The notes under the pieces: model-generated
What the model saw: only the letters and a program-made list of their open reading frames with translations
Told to the model about the DNA's origin: nothing
Database searches by the model: none
Position numbers and translations under genes: made by a program
Part shown: one piece after another, positions 32,559 to 41,919 of the stretch
Layout of the letters: each line of letters begins with the position of its first letter
Numbering within the stretch: the stretch's first letter is position 1
Assembly (NCBI GenBank): GCA_028718225.1
Contig: JAQUMI010000007.1
Location: 1 to 45,801 of the forward strand
Length of the DNA: 45,801 bases
Direction of reading: 5' to 3'
Origin: Candidatus Omnitrophota bacterium
GTDB lineage: Bacteria > Omnitrophota > Gorgyraeia > Gygaellales > Profunditerraquicolaceae

Positions 32559-32758
32559 TATTTTTTACCGTACTTTTTGATAAATTTATCCACGCGCCCG
32601 GCCGAATCCACGAATTTCTGTTTTCCGGTGAAAAACGGGTGGCATTTTGAACAGATCTCTACCCTGATGGAAGGCTTGGTTGAACGCGTATGCACAGTCT
32701 CCCCGCAGGCGCAGATAATCGTAGCATCTTTGTAGTTGGGATGGATCTTGTCTTTCAT
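32558..32758 (-). CDS. rpmE: 50S ribosomal protein L31 (zinc-binding form)
   Basis: The 66-residue protein has cysteines Cys16, Cys18, Cys36 and Cys39 (IICACGETV and [15 protein letters not shown]), the zinc-containing C+ form of L31. It begins [11 protein letters not shown] as usual. It bridges the ribosomal subunits at the central protuberance. It lies between rho (20-base spacer) and prfA, a frequent bacterial order. Confidence 0.96.
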   Translation of the reverse strand: MKDKIHPNYKDATIICACGETVHTRSTKPSIRVEICSKCHPFFTGKQKFVDSAGRVDKFIKKYGKK

Positions 32759-32778
32759 TTTTTTCTTCCTTTCTTTTT

Positions 32779-34035
32779 TTATTGGTTCATACTATTTAAA
32801 AACTCTTCGTTATTCTTGGTTTTGCCTAATTTTTCGATTAAGAGCTCCATGGCCTCAACGTTATTTAACTCATTGAGGACCTTCCTTAAGATCCAGGTCT
32901 TCTGCAAGACATCGGGCTTAACCAGAAGCTCCTCGTGGCGCGTATTGGAACGCTTGATATCGATTGCCGGGTAAATCCTGCGCTGGAAGAGGTTCCGGTC
33001 AAGCTGGGTTTCCATATTACCCGTGCCCTTAAACTCTTCGAAGATGACTTCATCCATCCGGCTTCCCGTATCCACCAGGGCCGTCGCAATGATCGTCAGG
33101 CTTCCGCCTTCCTCAACCGCCCGAGCCGCCCCAAAAAACCTCTTGGGCTTCTGCAGGGCATTGGAATCAATCCCGCCGGAAAGTACCTTGCCGCTATGCG
33201 GGATAACCGAATTATAGGCGCGGGCCAAGCGCGTAATGCTATCCAGTAATACCACCACGTCGCGCTTATGCTCGACTAATCTCTTAGCTTTTTCCAAAAC
33301 AATCTCGGCTACCTGAATATGCCTCTCCGGAGGCTCATCAAACGTGGAAGAGATGACTTCTCCCTTTACATGCCTCTGCATATCTGTAACCTCTTCCGGG
33401 CGCTCGTCAATCAAAAGGACAATCAGAATGGCATCCGGGTTATTGGTAGTTATGGCATTACCCAGCTTTTGCAGCAGCACGGTCTTGCCGCTATAGGGCT
33501 GGGCAACAATCAAGCCGCGCTGCCCCTTGCCGATAGGAGCAAGCAGGTTCATTATGCGCATGGATATCTCGTCAGGCTTGGTTTCCAGGTTAAACGCCTG
33601 CTGCGGATAAACCGGGGTAAGGTTATCAAAAAGGACTTTTTCCTTTACTTCTTCGGGGTTTTCGAAGTTCACCGCTTCCACCTTAAGCAGGGCAAAATAT
33701 TTTTCGCCTTCCTTGGGCGGGCGAATCTGTCCGGAAACCGTATCTCCTGTCCTTAAATCAAACTTTCTGATCTGCGACGGAGATATGTAGATGTCATCCG
33801 GGCAAGGAAGGTAATTGTAATTCGGGCTTCTTAAAAACCCGAAGCCTTCCGGTAATATTTCCAAAACCCCCTCCCCGAACATCAGGCCTTCCTTTTCCGC
33901 CTGCGCCTGCAGGATCTTAAAAATCAAATCCTGCTTTTTCAGGCCGCTGGTACCGTTGGCATTAAGTTCTTTGGCCAGCTTATTGAGTTCGGTGATCTTC
34001 ATATCTTTTAAATTTTTTATATCTAATTTTTCCAC
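32779..34035 (-). CDS. rho: Transcription termination factor Rho
   Basis: The 418-residue hexameric helicase has an N-terminal Rho_N helix bundle (about 10-50), an RNA-binding CSP-like domain (about 52-125; [16 protein letters not shown]) and a RecA-like ATPase with Walker [11 protein letters not shown] at 176-185 and Walker [17 protein letters not shown] near 260. It terminates transcription of untranslated RNA. The P-loop differs from the usual PPKAGKT in reading QPYSGKT. It overlaps coaE by 13 bases. The extended N-terminal insertions of some phyla are absent. Confidence 0.96.
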   Translation of the reverse strand: MEKLDIKNLKDMKITELNKLAKELNANGTSGLKKQDLIFKILQAQAEKEGLMFGEGVLEILPEGFGFLRSPNYNYLPCPDDIYISPSQIRKFDLRTGDTVSGQIRPPKEGEKYFALLKVEAVNFENPEEVKEKVLFDNLTPVYPQQAFNLETKPDEISMRIMNLLAPIGKGQRGLIVAQPYSGKTVLLQKLGNAITTNNPDAILIVLLIDERPEEVTDMQRHVKGEVISSTFDEPPERHIQVAEIVLEKAKRLVEHKRDVVVLLDSITRLARAYNSVIPHSGKVLSGGIDSNALQKPKRFFGAARAVEEGGSLTIIATALVDTGSRMDEVIFEEFKGTGNMETQLDRNLFQRRIYPAIDIKRSNTRHEELLVKPDVLQKTWILRKVLNELNNVEAMELLIEKLGKTKNNEEFLNSMNQ

Positions 34036-34634
34036 AACTTCCTCCTTATTTGCGCTACTTGTTTGCGTGTATTCGTCAATGAACCGCTGTTATTTATGAT
34101 AAAATCCGCGAGGCGCTCCCTGGCCTGCTGCGAAATCTGAGATTTTATTCTTTTCAGGATATCTGCCCGCTTTAAAGATGTTTTCTTAATCAGGCGGCTA
34201 AACTGCTTATCCCTATCGGTCTTTACCACAATCAGGCAGTCTAGGGTACTTTTAAGGTTCGCCTCTAACAGCAAAGGCGCATCCAGAATGATCACTCCTT
34301 TCTCTATGCTGTTAATTTTTGCTTTTATAATACGGATTACTTCCGGGTGAATAATGGCATTTAACCGCTTCAGGTATTTTTTGTTATTGAAAACAACCCC
34401 GGCAAGCCTGCGGCGGTCGATCTCCTTATTTTTTCCTAATATGCCCGGGCCAAAACTGTAAACTACTTTTTCATAAACTTTACTCCCGCGCCGCAGAAAA
34501 GCGTGCGCTATTCTGTCGGCATCAATGACTTTCGCTCCGGAAGAAGCAAAAATACCCGCCACGGTACTCTTGCCGCTGCCAAAACTACCGGTAAGCCCGA
34601 CGATAATTTTCTTATTTTTTCTTAGCCTTGGCAT
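34023..34634 (-). CDS. coaE: Dephospho-CoA kinase
   Basis: The 203-residue P-loop kinase has GSFGSGKST at residues 16-24, DADRIAH near 40, the substrate-lid stretch [11 protein letters not shown] near 83 and HPEVIRII near 99. It phosphorylates dephospho-CoA in the last step of CoA synthesis. The start ATG at 34634 lies inside the glgA end (23-base overlap). The basic leader MPRLRKNKK could be longer than needed, so a slightly later start is possible. CoA supply suits, but is not specific to, the acetyl-CoA synthase encoded further on. Confidence 0.92.
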   Translation of the reverse strand: MPRLRKNKKIIVGLTGSFGSGKSTVAGIFASSGAKVIDADRIAHAFLRRGSKVYEKVVYSFGPGILGKNKEIDRRRLAGVVFNNKKYLKRLNAIIHPEVIRIIKAKINSIEKGVIILDAPLLLEANLKSTLDCLIVVKTDRDKQFSRLIKKTSLKRADILKRIKSQISQQARERLADFIINNSGSLTNTRKQVAQIRRKLWKN

Positions 34635-36000
34635 ACAATTCCAGGTATTTTACGGCAGAGGCGTCCCAGGAAAAATTGCCCTTCAGGGCGTTCTTGACCA
34701 ACGCATCCCATTTTGTTTTGGCCTTGAACGCAGAGAGCGCCTTCTTTATCGTCTTGACCAGGTCTGCCCTAGAATAGCGGGCAAAGACAAAACCGTTCTC
34801 TGGATTCACCGTATCAGCTAAGCCTCCTGTCTTAAAGACTAACGGGATAGTGCCGTACCTTAAACTGATTAGCTGGCCCAGCCCGCAGGGCTCATACCTT
34901 GAAGGCATAAGGAATATATCGCTGCCGGCATAGATCTTGTGCGCCAGAGGGTCATCAAACTTCAAGTTCAAAGATATGACTTTAGGGTATTTAGCAGCCA
35001 TCTCCTGCAGGACTTGGTGGTATTTTAAATCCCCGGTTCCCAGAATAACCAGCTGGACATCCAGCTTGCAAATCTCGTCAATCCCTTCGGCGAGTATGTC
35101 CCAACCTTTTTGCTCGGCCAATCTTGAGACGATTCCGATTAAAGGCACGCCTTTCTTTAAGGGCAGCTTGCAAAGCGCTTGCAGGTCTTTTTTGTCTTGG
35201 GCTTTACCGGACAAGTCAGTAATTGAAAAATTCCGGGCGACGAACTTATCGTTTTGAGGATTCCAGATACCATAATCTAAACCGTTTAATATGCCAAAAA
35301 CCGAATCCTTGCGTTTATTCAATACCCCTTCCAGCCCGAAACCGAATTCTTCGGTCTGGATCTCCCTGGCGTAAGTAGGGCTGACCGTATTAATAATATC
35401 CGCAAAAAGAATGCCCCCCTTAAGGATATTTATCTTACCGTAAAATTCCAACCCCTCCATATTAAACAAACTCCGGTCAAGGCCAAGCTTGGGGAATTCC
35501 TCTCCGGGGAAAAGCCCCTGATAACCGATATTATGGATAGTCAGGGCCGTGCGGGTATTTTTATAAAAAGGGTCCCGGGAATAAACTGTCTTTAAAAAAA
35601 CCGGAATCAGGGACGACTGCCAGTCATGGCAGTGGATAATATCCGGCTTAAAACCAATTTCTTCCAATAAATCCAGAGACTTTCTGCAATAAAAGGAAAA
35701 CCGGTCCAGGTTATCCGGATAGTCGCCGTTTTTATCCCCGTACAGGCCATCGCGGTTGAAATATTCTTCGTTTTCAATAAAATAAACTTGGATATTTTTT
35801 CCGGCTAGCCCGGTTAAAACACCGCTATTTAATTTCCTAAGTTTGAACTTAGCTGTATCTACCGCCTTGTACCCCGGCATAATTATGCTTACTTCCTGGC
35901 CTTCTTTTTCTAAGGCCAACGGCAATGCTCCCGCTACATCCGCTAATCCTCCGGTCTTAGCGAAAGGGACTACCTCTGATGAGCACACCGCTATTTTCAT
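34612..36000 (-). CDS. glgA: Glycogen/starch synthase (GlgA, GT5 family)
   Basis: The 462-residue glycosyltransferase has the ADP-glucose-binding KTGGLADV motif from Lys15, HCHDWQSSL near 125, TIHNIGYQG near 155 and the C-terminal catalytic MPSRYEPCGLGQLISLRYG near 378. It elongates alpha-1,4-glucan from ADP- or UDP-glucose. No other glycogen gene is nearby. It starts four bases before the polA stop, so it is translationally coupled to DNA polymerase I, an unusual pairing with no evident functional reason. Confidence 0.94.
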   Translation of the reverse strand: MKIAVCSSEVVPFAKTGGLADVAGALPLALEKEGQEVSIIMPGYKAVDTAKFKLRKLNSGVLTGLAGKNIQVYFIENEEYFNRDGLYGDKNGDYPDNLDRFSFYCRKSLDLLEEIGFKPDIIHCHDWQSSLIPVFLKTVYSRDPFYKNTRTALTIHNIGYQGLFPGEEFPKLGLDRSLFNMEGLEFYGKINILKGGILFADIINTVSPTYAREIQTEEFGFGLEGVLNKRKDSVFGILNGLDYGIWNPQNDKFVARNFSITDLSGKAQDKKDLQALCKLPLKKGVPLIGIVSRLAEQKGWDILAEGIDEICKLDVQLVILGTGDLKYHQVLQEMAAKYPKVISLNLKFDDPLAHKIYAGSDIFLMPSRYEPCGLGQLISLRYGTIPLVFKTGGLADTVNPENGFVFARYSRADLVKTIKKALSAFKAKTKWDALVKNALKGNFSWDASAVKYLELYAKAKKK

Positions 36001-38537
36001 TTTACCTCCTCCATCTCTAGCCAGTTATGACCTTTTTTTATATCAACCCTGACCGGTACGTTAAGCTTCAAAACATTCTCCATCCTGTCCCGCGCCAAGG
36101 CTATCAAATCCTGCAATTCATCCTTAGGCAGATCAAAGAGCAATTCATCGTGGATCTGTAAAACCATCCTGGATTTTAATTCTTTCTTCTTGATCTCTTT
36201 ATCTATGCTGATCATAGCCAGCTTAATCAAATCCGCAGCTGAACCCTGAATAGGAGTATTCACTGCCTGCCTTTCGGCAAATTGCCTTACTCCCTGATTT
36301 TTACTGTTAATCTCCGGCAGATACCGCCTCCGGCCCAATATCGTGGTAACGAAACCTTCTTTTTGCGCGAGCTTAATCTGTTTTTCAATATATTCTTTTA
36401 CACCCGAATAGCGGGCAAAATATGCGTCGATAAAACTTTGTGCCTCGTCAAACCCTACGTTTAAATCACGGGCCAGGCCGTAAGAGCTTAAGCCATAAAC
36501 AATCCCAAAGTTAACTCTTTTAGCCCTGTCGCGCATTTCAGCGCTTACTTCTTTCTCTTCTACGCCGTAAATCAGAGCCGCGGTGGCTTTGTGTATATCC
36601 ATCCCCTTCTTAAAAGCGGTAGACAAATACTCATCCCCGCTTAAATGCGCTAAGATCCTTAAATCTATCTGCGAATAATCCCCGGAAAGAAGATAATTAT
36701 CTTTGCTCCCGGCGATAATTGCCTTACGGATTTTAGCGCCTAGATCCGTCTTGATAGGTATATTCTGCAGGTTAGGATTGCTCGAACTAAGCCGTCCGGT
36801 CTCCGTCCCTGTCTGGTTAAAAGAAGTATGCAACCTGGCGCTATCCTTATCCGCCAACTGGGGCAATACATCGATATAGGTAGTTTTTAGTTTAGTCAAC
36901 TGGCGGTATTCCAGTAAAGATGCCGGAAGCTCATGCTTATCCGCCAATTTCTTAAGGACTTCTTCATCTGTTGAAGCGCCGGTCTTGGTCTTCTTGACTA
37001 CCGGAAGCTTAAGCTGTTCAAATAAGACTACCCGTAATTGTTTAGGCGAATTTATATTAAATTCTGAGCCGCTAAGCTTATAAATATCCTCCACCAGACT
37101 GGCCAACCTTTTGCCTAACTCCTGCGAAAGCGACTTGAGTAATTTTAAATCTATCTTTACTCCGCAGCCTTCCATTGCCGAAAGCACATCCACCAGGGGC
37201 ATCTCGGTATCATAAAAAAGCCCCTCCAGCCTTTTCTTCTTCAACTCTTCGCTCAGCCTGGCTTTCAGGTCCTTGATAATATTTAAAGCCTCCCGGCCCG
37301 CCGGTAATTTGCCGTAAGGAAACTTATCCAGATAATCCAAGGCCACATTTTCCAAAGCATAGCTGCCTTTAGAAGGGTTTAAAAGATACGCGGCGATCAT
37401 CGTGTCAAAAAATAATCCTTCCAGAACAAAATTCTCTTTAGCTAAAGAAGTCTTGATTTTCTTCAGGTCATGACTTATTTTATTTATTTTAGGATTAACC
37501 AGAATATCCCGGAAACCGGGATTATCCTTGGCTAAACGCAGGAATTTTCCCCCACGGCTAAAAACCAAACTGTCCGCGTTTTCACCCCACAAGAATAATT
37601 CTCCGCCTGATTCCATGAGCCCCTTTAAATCTTTTTCATCCCAGGATTCTGCGGCTGCTTCCGGAACAGGCCGGCTCTCCAAATTTAATCCTTTTAAGAA
37701 TTTATTGAATTCCAGGTGTTTGAATAACCTGGCCAGCTCTTCCTGGTTAGCCTGCCCGACTTTAAGTTCTGCCAGGTTAAAACCTATCTCCATATCCTGC
37801 GTTAACTCTACCAGCTCCTTATTTAATCTTGCCTGCTTAATATTCTCTTCTAATGACCCTCTTATCTTTTCCTTTTTTACCTTATCCAGGCTAGAGAGCA
37901 GTTTTTCTAACGAACCAAATTCCTTAACCAGTCCGACTGCGGTCTTTTCGCCTATTCCGGGTATGCCGGGTATATTATCCGCCGTATCGCCCATCAGGCT
38001 GATCACATCAGCGACCTGCTGCGGCCTTACCCCGAAACGTTCAAGGACTGCCTGCTCATCATACACTATGCCGGTATCTTTATGGGGGCTATAGACTTCA
38101 ATATCCTTATTCACCAATTGCAATATATCCTTATCCGAACTGATAATCAGCGTAGAAATGCCTTGAGCCTGGGCAGCCCTGGCTAAAGTTGCGATTATAT
38201 CATCCGCCTCAAAGCCGGCCTTCTCTAAAATTTTAATTCCATAATTGGAAACTATTTTTTTAATCAAGGGCACCTGCGAAACCAAGTCATCCGGCATAGG
38301 CGGACGCTGTATTTTATATTCCGCGAATTTCTTAGCCCTGAAGGTATCCCGGGAGACATCGAAACAAACCGCCAGGTAACCGGGCTTATTGTCTTTCAGC
38401 ACCTTGTTCAATAAATTCAGGAATCCGTATATAGCGCCGGTCGGCTGGCCAAAAGAGGTGGCTAAGCCTCTTACCGCGTAAAATGCGCGATAGCAAAAAG
38501 CTGTCGCATCTATCAGGTATAACCGTTTTTTATCCAT
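35997..38537 (-). CDS. polA: DNA polymerase I
   Basis: The 846-residue protein has a 5'-3' exonuclease (about 1-290; LIDATAFCYRAFYA and GDTADNIPGIPGIG). The central domain (about 300-465) matches a 3'-5' exonuclease fold but lacks the DxE metal motif at its start (GELFLWG near 313). The polymerase domain follows, with motif A DYSQIDLRIL at 620-629, motif B RDRAKRVNFGIVYG at 669-682 and motif C QIHDEL at 794-799. It fills gaps in repair and removes RNA primers. The inactive middle domain resembles Bacillus and Thermus enzymes. It heads the 16-kb run ending at 22175. Confidence 0.95.
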   Translation of the reverse strand: MDKKRLYLIDATAFCYRAFYAVRGLATSFGQPTGAIYGFLNLLNKVLKDNKPGYLAVCFDVSRDTFRAKKFAEYKIQRPPMPDDLVSQVPLIKKIVSNYGIKILEKAGFEADDIIATLARAAQAQGISTLIISSDKDILQLVNKDIEVYSPHKDTGIVYDEQAVLERFGVRPQQVADVISLMGDTADNIPGIPGIGEKTAVGLVKEFGSLEKLLSSLDKVKKEKIRGSLEENIKQARLNKELVELTQDMEIGFNLAELKVGQANQEELARLFKHLEFNKFLKGLNLESRPVPEAAAESWDEKDLKGLMESGGELFLWGENADSLVFSRGGKFLRLAKDNPGFRDILVNPKINKISHDLKKIKTSLAKENFVLEGLFFDTMIAAYLLNPSKGSYALENVALDYLDKFPYGKLPAGREALNIIKDLKARLSEELKKKRLEGLFYDTEMPLVDVLSAMEGCGVKIDLKLLKSLSQELGKRLASLVEDIYKLSGSEFNINSPKQLRVVLFEQLKLPVVKKTKTGASTDEEVLKKLADKHELPASLLEYRQLTKLKTTYIDVLPQLADKDSARLHTSFNQTGTETGRLSSSNPNLQNIPIKTDLGAKIRKAIIAGSKDNYLLSGDYSQIDLRILAHLSGDEYLSTAFKKGMDIHKATAALIYGVEEKEVSAEMRDRAKRVNFGIVYGLSSYGLARDLNVGFDEAQSFIDAYFARYSGVKEYIEKQIKLAQKEGFVTTILGRRRYLPEINSKNQGVRQFAERQAVNTPIQGSAADLIKLAMISIDKEIKKKELKSRMVLQIHDELLFDLPKDELQDLIALARDRMENVLKLNVPVRVDIKKGHNWLEMEEVK

Positions 38538-38590
38538 TAATAAGACATTTGGAGTTCAATTTTGGTAGGAGAGCTAAAATTTGTGGTTTT

Positions 38591-39313
38591 CTATGTACCC
38601 TTCTTCTTAGAATTCAGCTTGCGAGCATCCTCCAGGGCCTTCTGCATTTCTTTAGAATAGCTTTTTTCAAAGCTCTCAAGCTTTGTATTTTGAGGTTTTT
38701 TAACGGCGGCTTGCTTACTGCTCTGACCTAAGGTGGTTTTTTCAGCGATAACGTCTTGCATTAAAGTATTGATATCTTTCTCCTGAACCGGGATAGCGCT
38801 CTTCCCGAATAAAATAAGGTTTATATCTTTCAGGCGTTTTTCGGCCTTCCACGTCCAAAGGTCATTCGGATCTCCTAATTCCACCCGCTTCTTCCAGAAA
38901 TAAGCGGCTTTTTGCAGATCGCGCTTGTCTTCATAAAGAAGGGCCAGGTTGCTATACGCACTTTCATAAGAAGGATCCATCTTTATGGCCCGAAGATAAC
39001 TTTCCTCTGCCCGTTTAAGATCTCCCTGGGATTCATAAATAACGCCTAAATCATTATGCACAACCGCATATTCGGGGTCAATCCCCGCGGCTTTCTGGTA
39101 TAACTTTAACGCGGTATCCAGATCGCCCAGATTCTGGGATTTTAAACCTTCGTTACGATAGAGCTGGGCCTGCTTCTGGAGGCTGGTCAGCTCCTCCTTT
39201 TTTTTCTTAATAACCTTATCCGCAGCCAGCAGATGCGCGGCAAATACGAACAGAAAACAATTAACTATTAAGGTTATTCTCTTTAAATTTTTTTTGAGGG
39301 TTTTGCTTGGCAT
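38591..39313 (-). CDS. Secreted TPR-repeat protein
   Basis: The 240-residue protein starts with a signal peptide: a basic MPSKTLKKNLKR, a hydrophobic ITLIVNCFLFVFAAHLLA and cleavage near ADK (about residue 31). Three tetratricopeptide repeats follow near 48-82, 83-116 and 117-150 (VVHNDLGVIYESQGDLKRAE and similar). A Lys-rich, low-complexity C-terminus follows. TPRs mediate protein contacts, and periplasmic TPR proteins often act in assembly, but no specific function can be given. A promoter ends about ten bases upstream of the ATG with no Shine-Dalgarno site. Confidence 0.85.
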   Translation of the reverse strand: MPSKTLKKNLKRITLIVNCFLFVFAAHLLAADKVIKKKKEELTSLQKQAQLYRNEGLKSQNLGDLDTALKLYQKAAGIDPEYAVVHNDLGVIYESQGDLKRAEESYLRAIKMDPSYESAYSNLALLYEDKRDLQKAAYFWKKRVELGDPNDLWTWKAEKRLKDINLILFGKSAIPVQEKDINTLMQDVIAEKTTLGQSSKQAAVKKPQNTKLESFEKSYSKEMQKALEDARKLNSKKKGT

Positions 39314-39322
39314 GTATCAATT

Positions 39323-39352
39323 ATTATATATGTTAAATAGGGCCGTAGTCAA
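39323..39352 (-). promoter_or_regulatory. Promoter of the TPR protein gene
   Basis: TTGACT (39352-39347) and consensus TATAAT (39328-39323) are 18 bases apart on the minus strand. The expected start near 39316 is about three bases before the ATG at 39313. It lies directly after the acsB stop codon. Confidence 0.75.
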
Positions 39353-39360
39353 GAAAAAAA

Positions 39361-41919
39361 TTACATCAACGGCTCTAAGGAACCAACCGGATGTTTAACT
39401 TTTTCCAGGTAAGCCGCTAGCTCATCAGAGGTCGTGGCAACTGTTTCATCCGCAATCTTTTCCAGTAAATCCGGCTCGCCGATTTCTTCGCAGCGTTTCC
39501 TTAATTTATCTCCCAAAAGCTCTTTAAGCTCTTTAGGCATCCAAACCAGGCGCTTCAAGCCTCCTTCAGCCAGAATAAACTTCTTGCTTATTATATAGAG
39601 CTTGCCTACTCCCAGGAACCCCGGAGTCTGGACCCCTCCTCCGACTGAACCGGCTAAAGTAGTAAAGCTCATGCCGGAAGGAGTCAGGCCGGAAAAATCC
39701 CGGTGCACGATCATTACCCCGTTTACTTCCGGGATAATCGCCAGGATGCACTCAAAACACCCGCAGGAAGACTGCGGAGAATCCATTAAAGAATACATGC
39801 TTACCTTATCAATGCTTTTATTGGATTTCTGTTTCACGAATTCATTTACGTTTTCCCATTGCCCCAGCCTAGCATCCAGCGTATTTCCTTTGACTATAGG
39901 CTGGTTAGGGCCGGTGGGAGTAATTTCAAAAGAAGCCTTCGCATCCAACCACGAATAAGCCCCGCAGAGCCCTAAGCGTTCGGGGGTAACAATACAAACA
40001 TGATTGGGAGCAAATGACTGGCACAATAAACAGGAATAATAAATATCTACGCTTTCATCGGTCATCCCGCTTATGCGTTCATCGCGCTCGTCAAAAACTT
40101 TTTTTGCGGGAACAAGAAGCCTTTCTACGTCTTCCTGTTTTGTATAGAGGTTAATTTGAATTTTATCGACAATGGCGCTGTATTCCTGATGCAGCATCGC
40201 GTGCAGGATAACGCCGATATGCTTTAACCTAAAACCCTTAGCGAAAGCATCTTTACTGATCCTGATCCAATCCATATCGCGCTGGCCTACGTGCATTAAA
40301 CCCATCGCGTAATTAACAAAACGGTGGATCTGCCTCTCCAGGATCGGCTCAAAATCCTTCTGCATTTTACGGCCATAAACGCTGACGATAATAGCTAAAG
40401 GCAGGGATTTAACTCCCGGGGGTAAGTTATCAATATCCGGCCCGGCTATCTCTACCTTACCGTCTTCAACTTCATTTTCTTCTTTTGCGCTTAAGAATTC
40501 AAAGGCCAGGCTGGCCTTGGCGCCGAATTCCACGTGCAGCTGTTCTTTTCTGACCCGCTCTCCTTCAAAGGCAGCGGCATAAGGCACCGGTACAGCGACC
40601 TCGGCCATTTTCACCTTTATCCCGCGGGTAAGCAGGCATTGAGAAGGAAGTTTTTTATAATCCTTCTCTGTAACTAACGCCTCAAATAAAGTCGTATCAA
40701 TCTTGCCTAACTGCGGGACTTCCAGGTCGGTAATAATCGGTAAGCCAAAGGTTAGGACCCCTAAACCTGTCGCGACAATCACCTCATCGACATGCCCTAA
40801 GAGTAAAACAAACGCGGGCACGCGGTTACGGATATAATCCGCGATCCCCGTCCATTCCCCCGGTTTAAATCCCCCGTAAATTAAGGGTGCGCGCACGGCA
40901 AAGTTTACCGCATAAATCGCCGAAAGATAATCCTCGCCTAAAGGGACGATGTAATTATCCAAACCTATCTCTATTCCCTTACTCTCTAATTGTTTCTGCA
41001 GGGTATTGCCTTGAATATTACCGGCTAATAAACTGACAATACTCTTGGATTGGAAATTACGGATTAATTCCACGGCTGCGTCTTCATCTTTTGCCGGGCC
41101 CAGAATTACGGCGATACCGGCTATCCTGCCGTCAACCAGCTGCAGGCCCAGGGAGCGTAATATTTTGTCAGGGATAAAACCGATGCCGGCCTTAGGGTGT
41201 TCTTTGTTCATTACGGCTAATCCGGCCAGGATCTCTTCAGAGAGGAGCGTGGCGACGCCCTTATTTAAAATGCCCCCCAGATAGGGGATAGCCAATCCTG
41301 TTTTAGTAGCCTTGCCTTGATTTAAACCCTCGATCTCACCCATCGCTAAGGATAAATCGTTCAGGCTCTTTACTTCCAGGTTAAGCAGGGCATTAATCAA
41401 AGGAAAATAATAATTAGTTTCCGGAAACTCTATTTTTTCATCTTTTCCTTTTTCCGCTATGCGCCTATCCAGCGAAGCCCGGGTAAGATTTATTACCGCC
41501 TCGCTGCCCTTGGTCCCTAACTGGATGAGTAAATCCGCCATGTTTTCTCCTTTATTATTGGCATTACTATCTGGTATTTTCTGGTCAACAAATAAGACTA
41601 AGCATACACCGATGGCTAAACCGCTCTTGAACTTGACTGCCTCGGCCTTGCCTTCTCCGACAATTTCCTGGATCGGGCTGTTGATTACCTGGATACCGTC
41701 AGGAAGCCCGCCTTCAAACTTATCCTCCCTGACGACTTTCACCCCGACTTTATATTTTTCATGGATGGACTTGGCCAGATTAAGCGCAACTTCGCCCGGG
41801 CCGTCAATACAAACAGTATCGTTGATAAAATAATCGTCTAGTTTCTTAAAATCATCCTCGGAACTTAAAAATAAAACGCTTTTTTTCTTGGCTCCGGGTA
41901 TATGGGGTAAAGTTGGCAT
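39361..41919 (-). CDS. acsB: CO dehydrogenase/acetyl-CoA synthase, beta subunit (AcsB), with N-terminal extension
   Basis: The C-terminal 730 residues match bacterial acetyl-CoA synthase. The A-cluster cysteines are Cys630, Cys633, Cys642 and Cys652 (SCLLCQSFAPNHVCI), and the nickel-site motif is Cys719-Gly-Cys721 (SSCGCFE), with spacings identical to the Moorella enzyme. It builds acetyl-CoA from CO, a corrinoid-bound methyl group and CoA. Residues 1-125 are extra: LPHIPGA, a GxGxxA loop at 40-45 (DGPGEVALNLA) and IVGEGKAEAVKFKSG near 86-100, resembling the NAD(P)-binding half of a disulfide-oxidoreductase. metF overlaps it by one base. acsACDE are not in the window. Confidence 0.95.
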   Translation of the reverse strand: MPTLPHIPGAKKKSVLFLSSEDDFKKLDDYFINDTVCIDGPGEVALNLAKSIHEKYKVGVKVVREDKFEGGLPDGIQVINSPIQEIVGEGKAEAVKFKSGLAIGVCLVLFVDQKIPDSNANNKGENMADLLIQLGTKGSEAVINLTRASLDRRIAEKGKDEKIEFPETNYYFPLINALLNLEVKSLNDLSLAMGEIEGLNQGKATKTGLAIPYLGGILNKGVATLLSEEILAGLAVMNKEHPKAGIGFIPDKILRSLGLQLVDGRIAGIAVILGPAKDEDAAVELIRNFQSKSIVSLLAGNIQGNTLQKQLESKGIEIGLDNYIVPLGEDYLSAIYAVNFAVRAPLIYGGFKPGEWTGIADYIRNRVPAFVLLLGHVDEVIVATGLGVLTFGLPIITDLEVPQLGKIDTTLFEALVTEKDYKKLPSQCLLTRGIKVKMAEVAVPVPYAAAFEGERVRKEQLHVEFGAKASLAFEFLSAKEENEVEDGKVEIAGPDIDNLPPGVKSLPLAIIVSVYGRKMQKDFEPILERQIHRFVNYAMGLMHVGQRDMDWIRISKDAFAKGFRLKHIGVILHAMLHQEYSAIVDKIQINLYTKQEDVERLLVPAKKVFDERDERISGMTDESVDIYYSCLLCQSFAPNHVCIVTPERLGLCGAYSWLDAKASFEITPTGPNQPIVKGNTLDARLGQWENVNEFVKQKSNKSIDKVSMYSLMDSPQSSCGCFECILAIIPEVNGVMIVHRDFSGLTPSGMSFTTLAGSVGGGVQTPGFLGVGKLYIISKKFILAEGGLKRLVWMPKELKELLGDKLRKRCEEIGEPDLLEKIADETVATTSDELAAYLEKVKHPVGSLEPLM

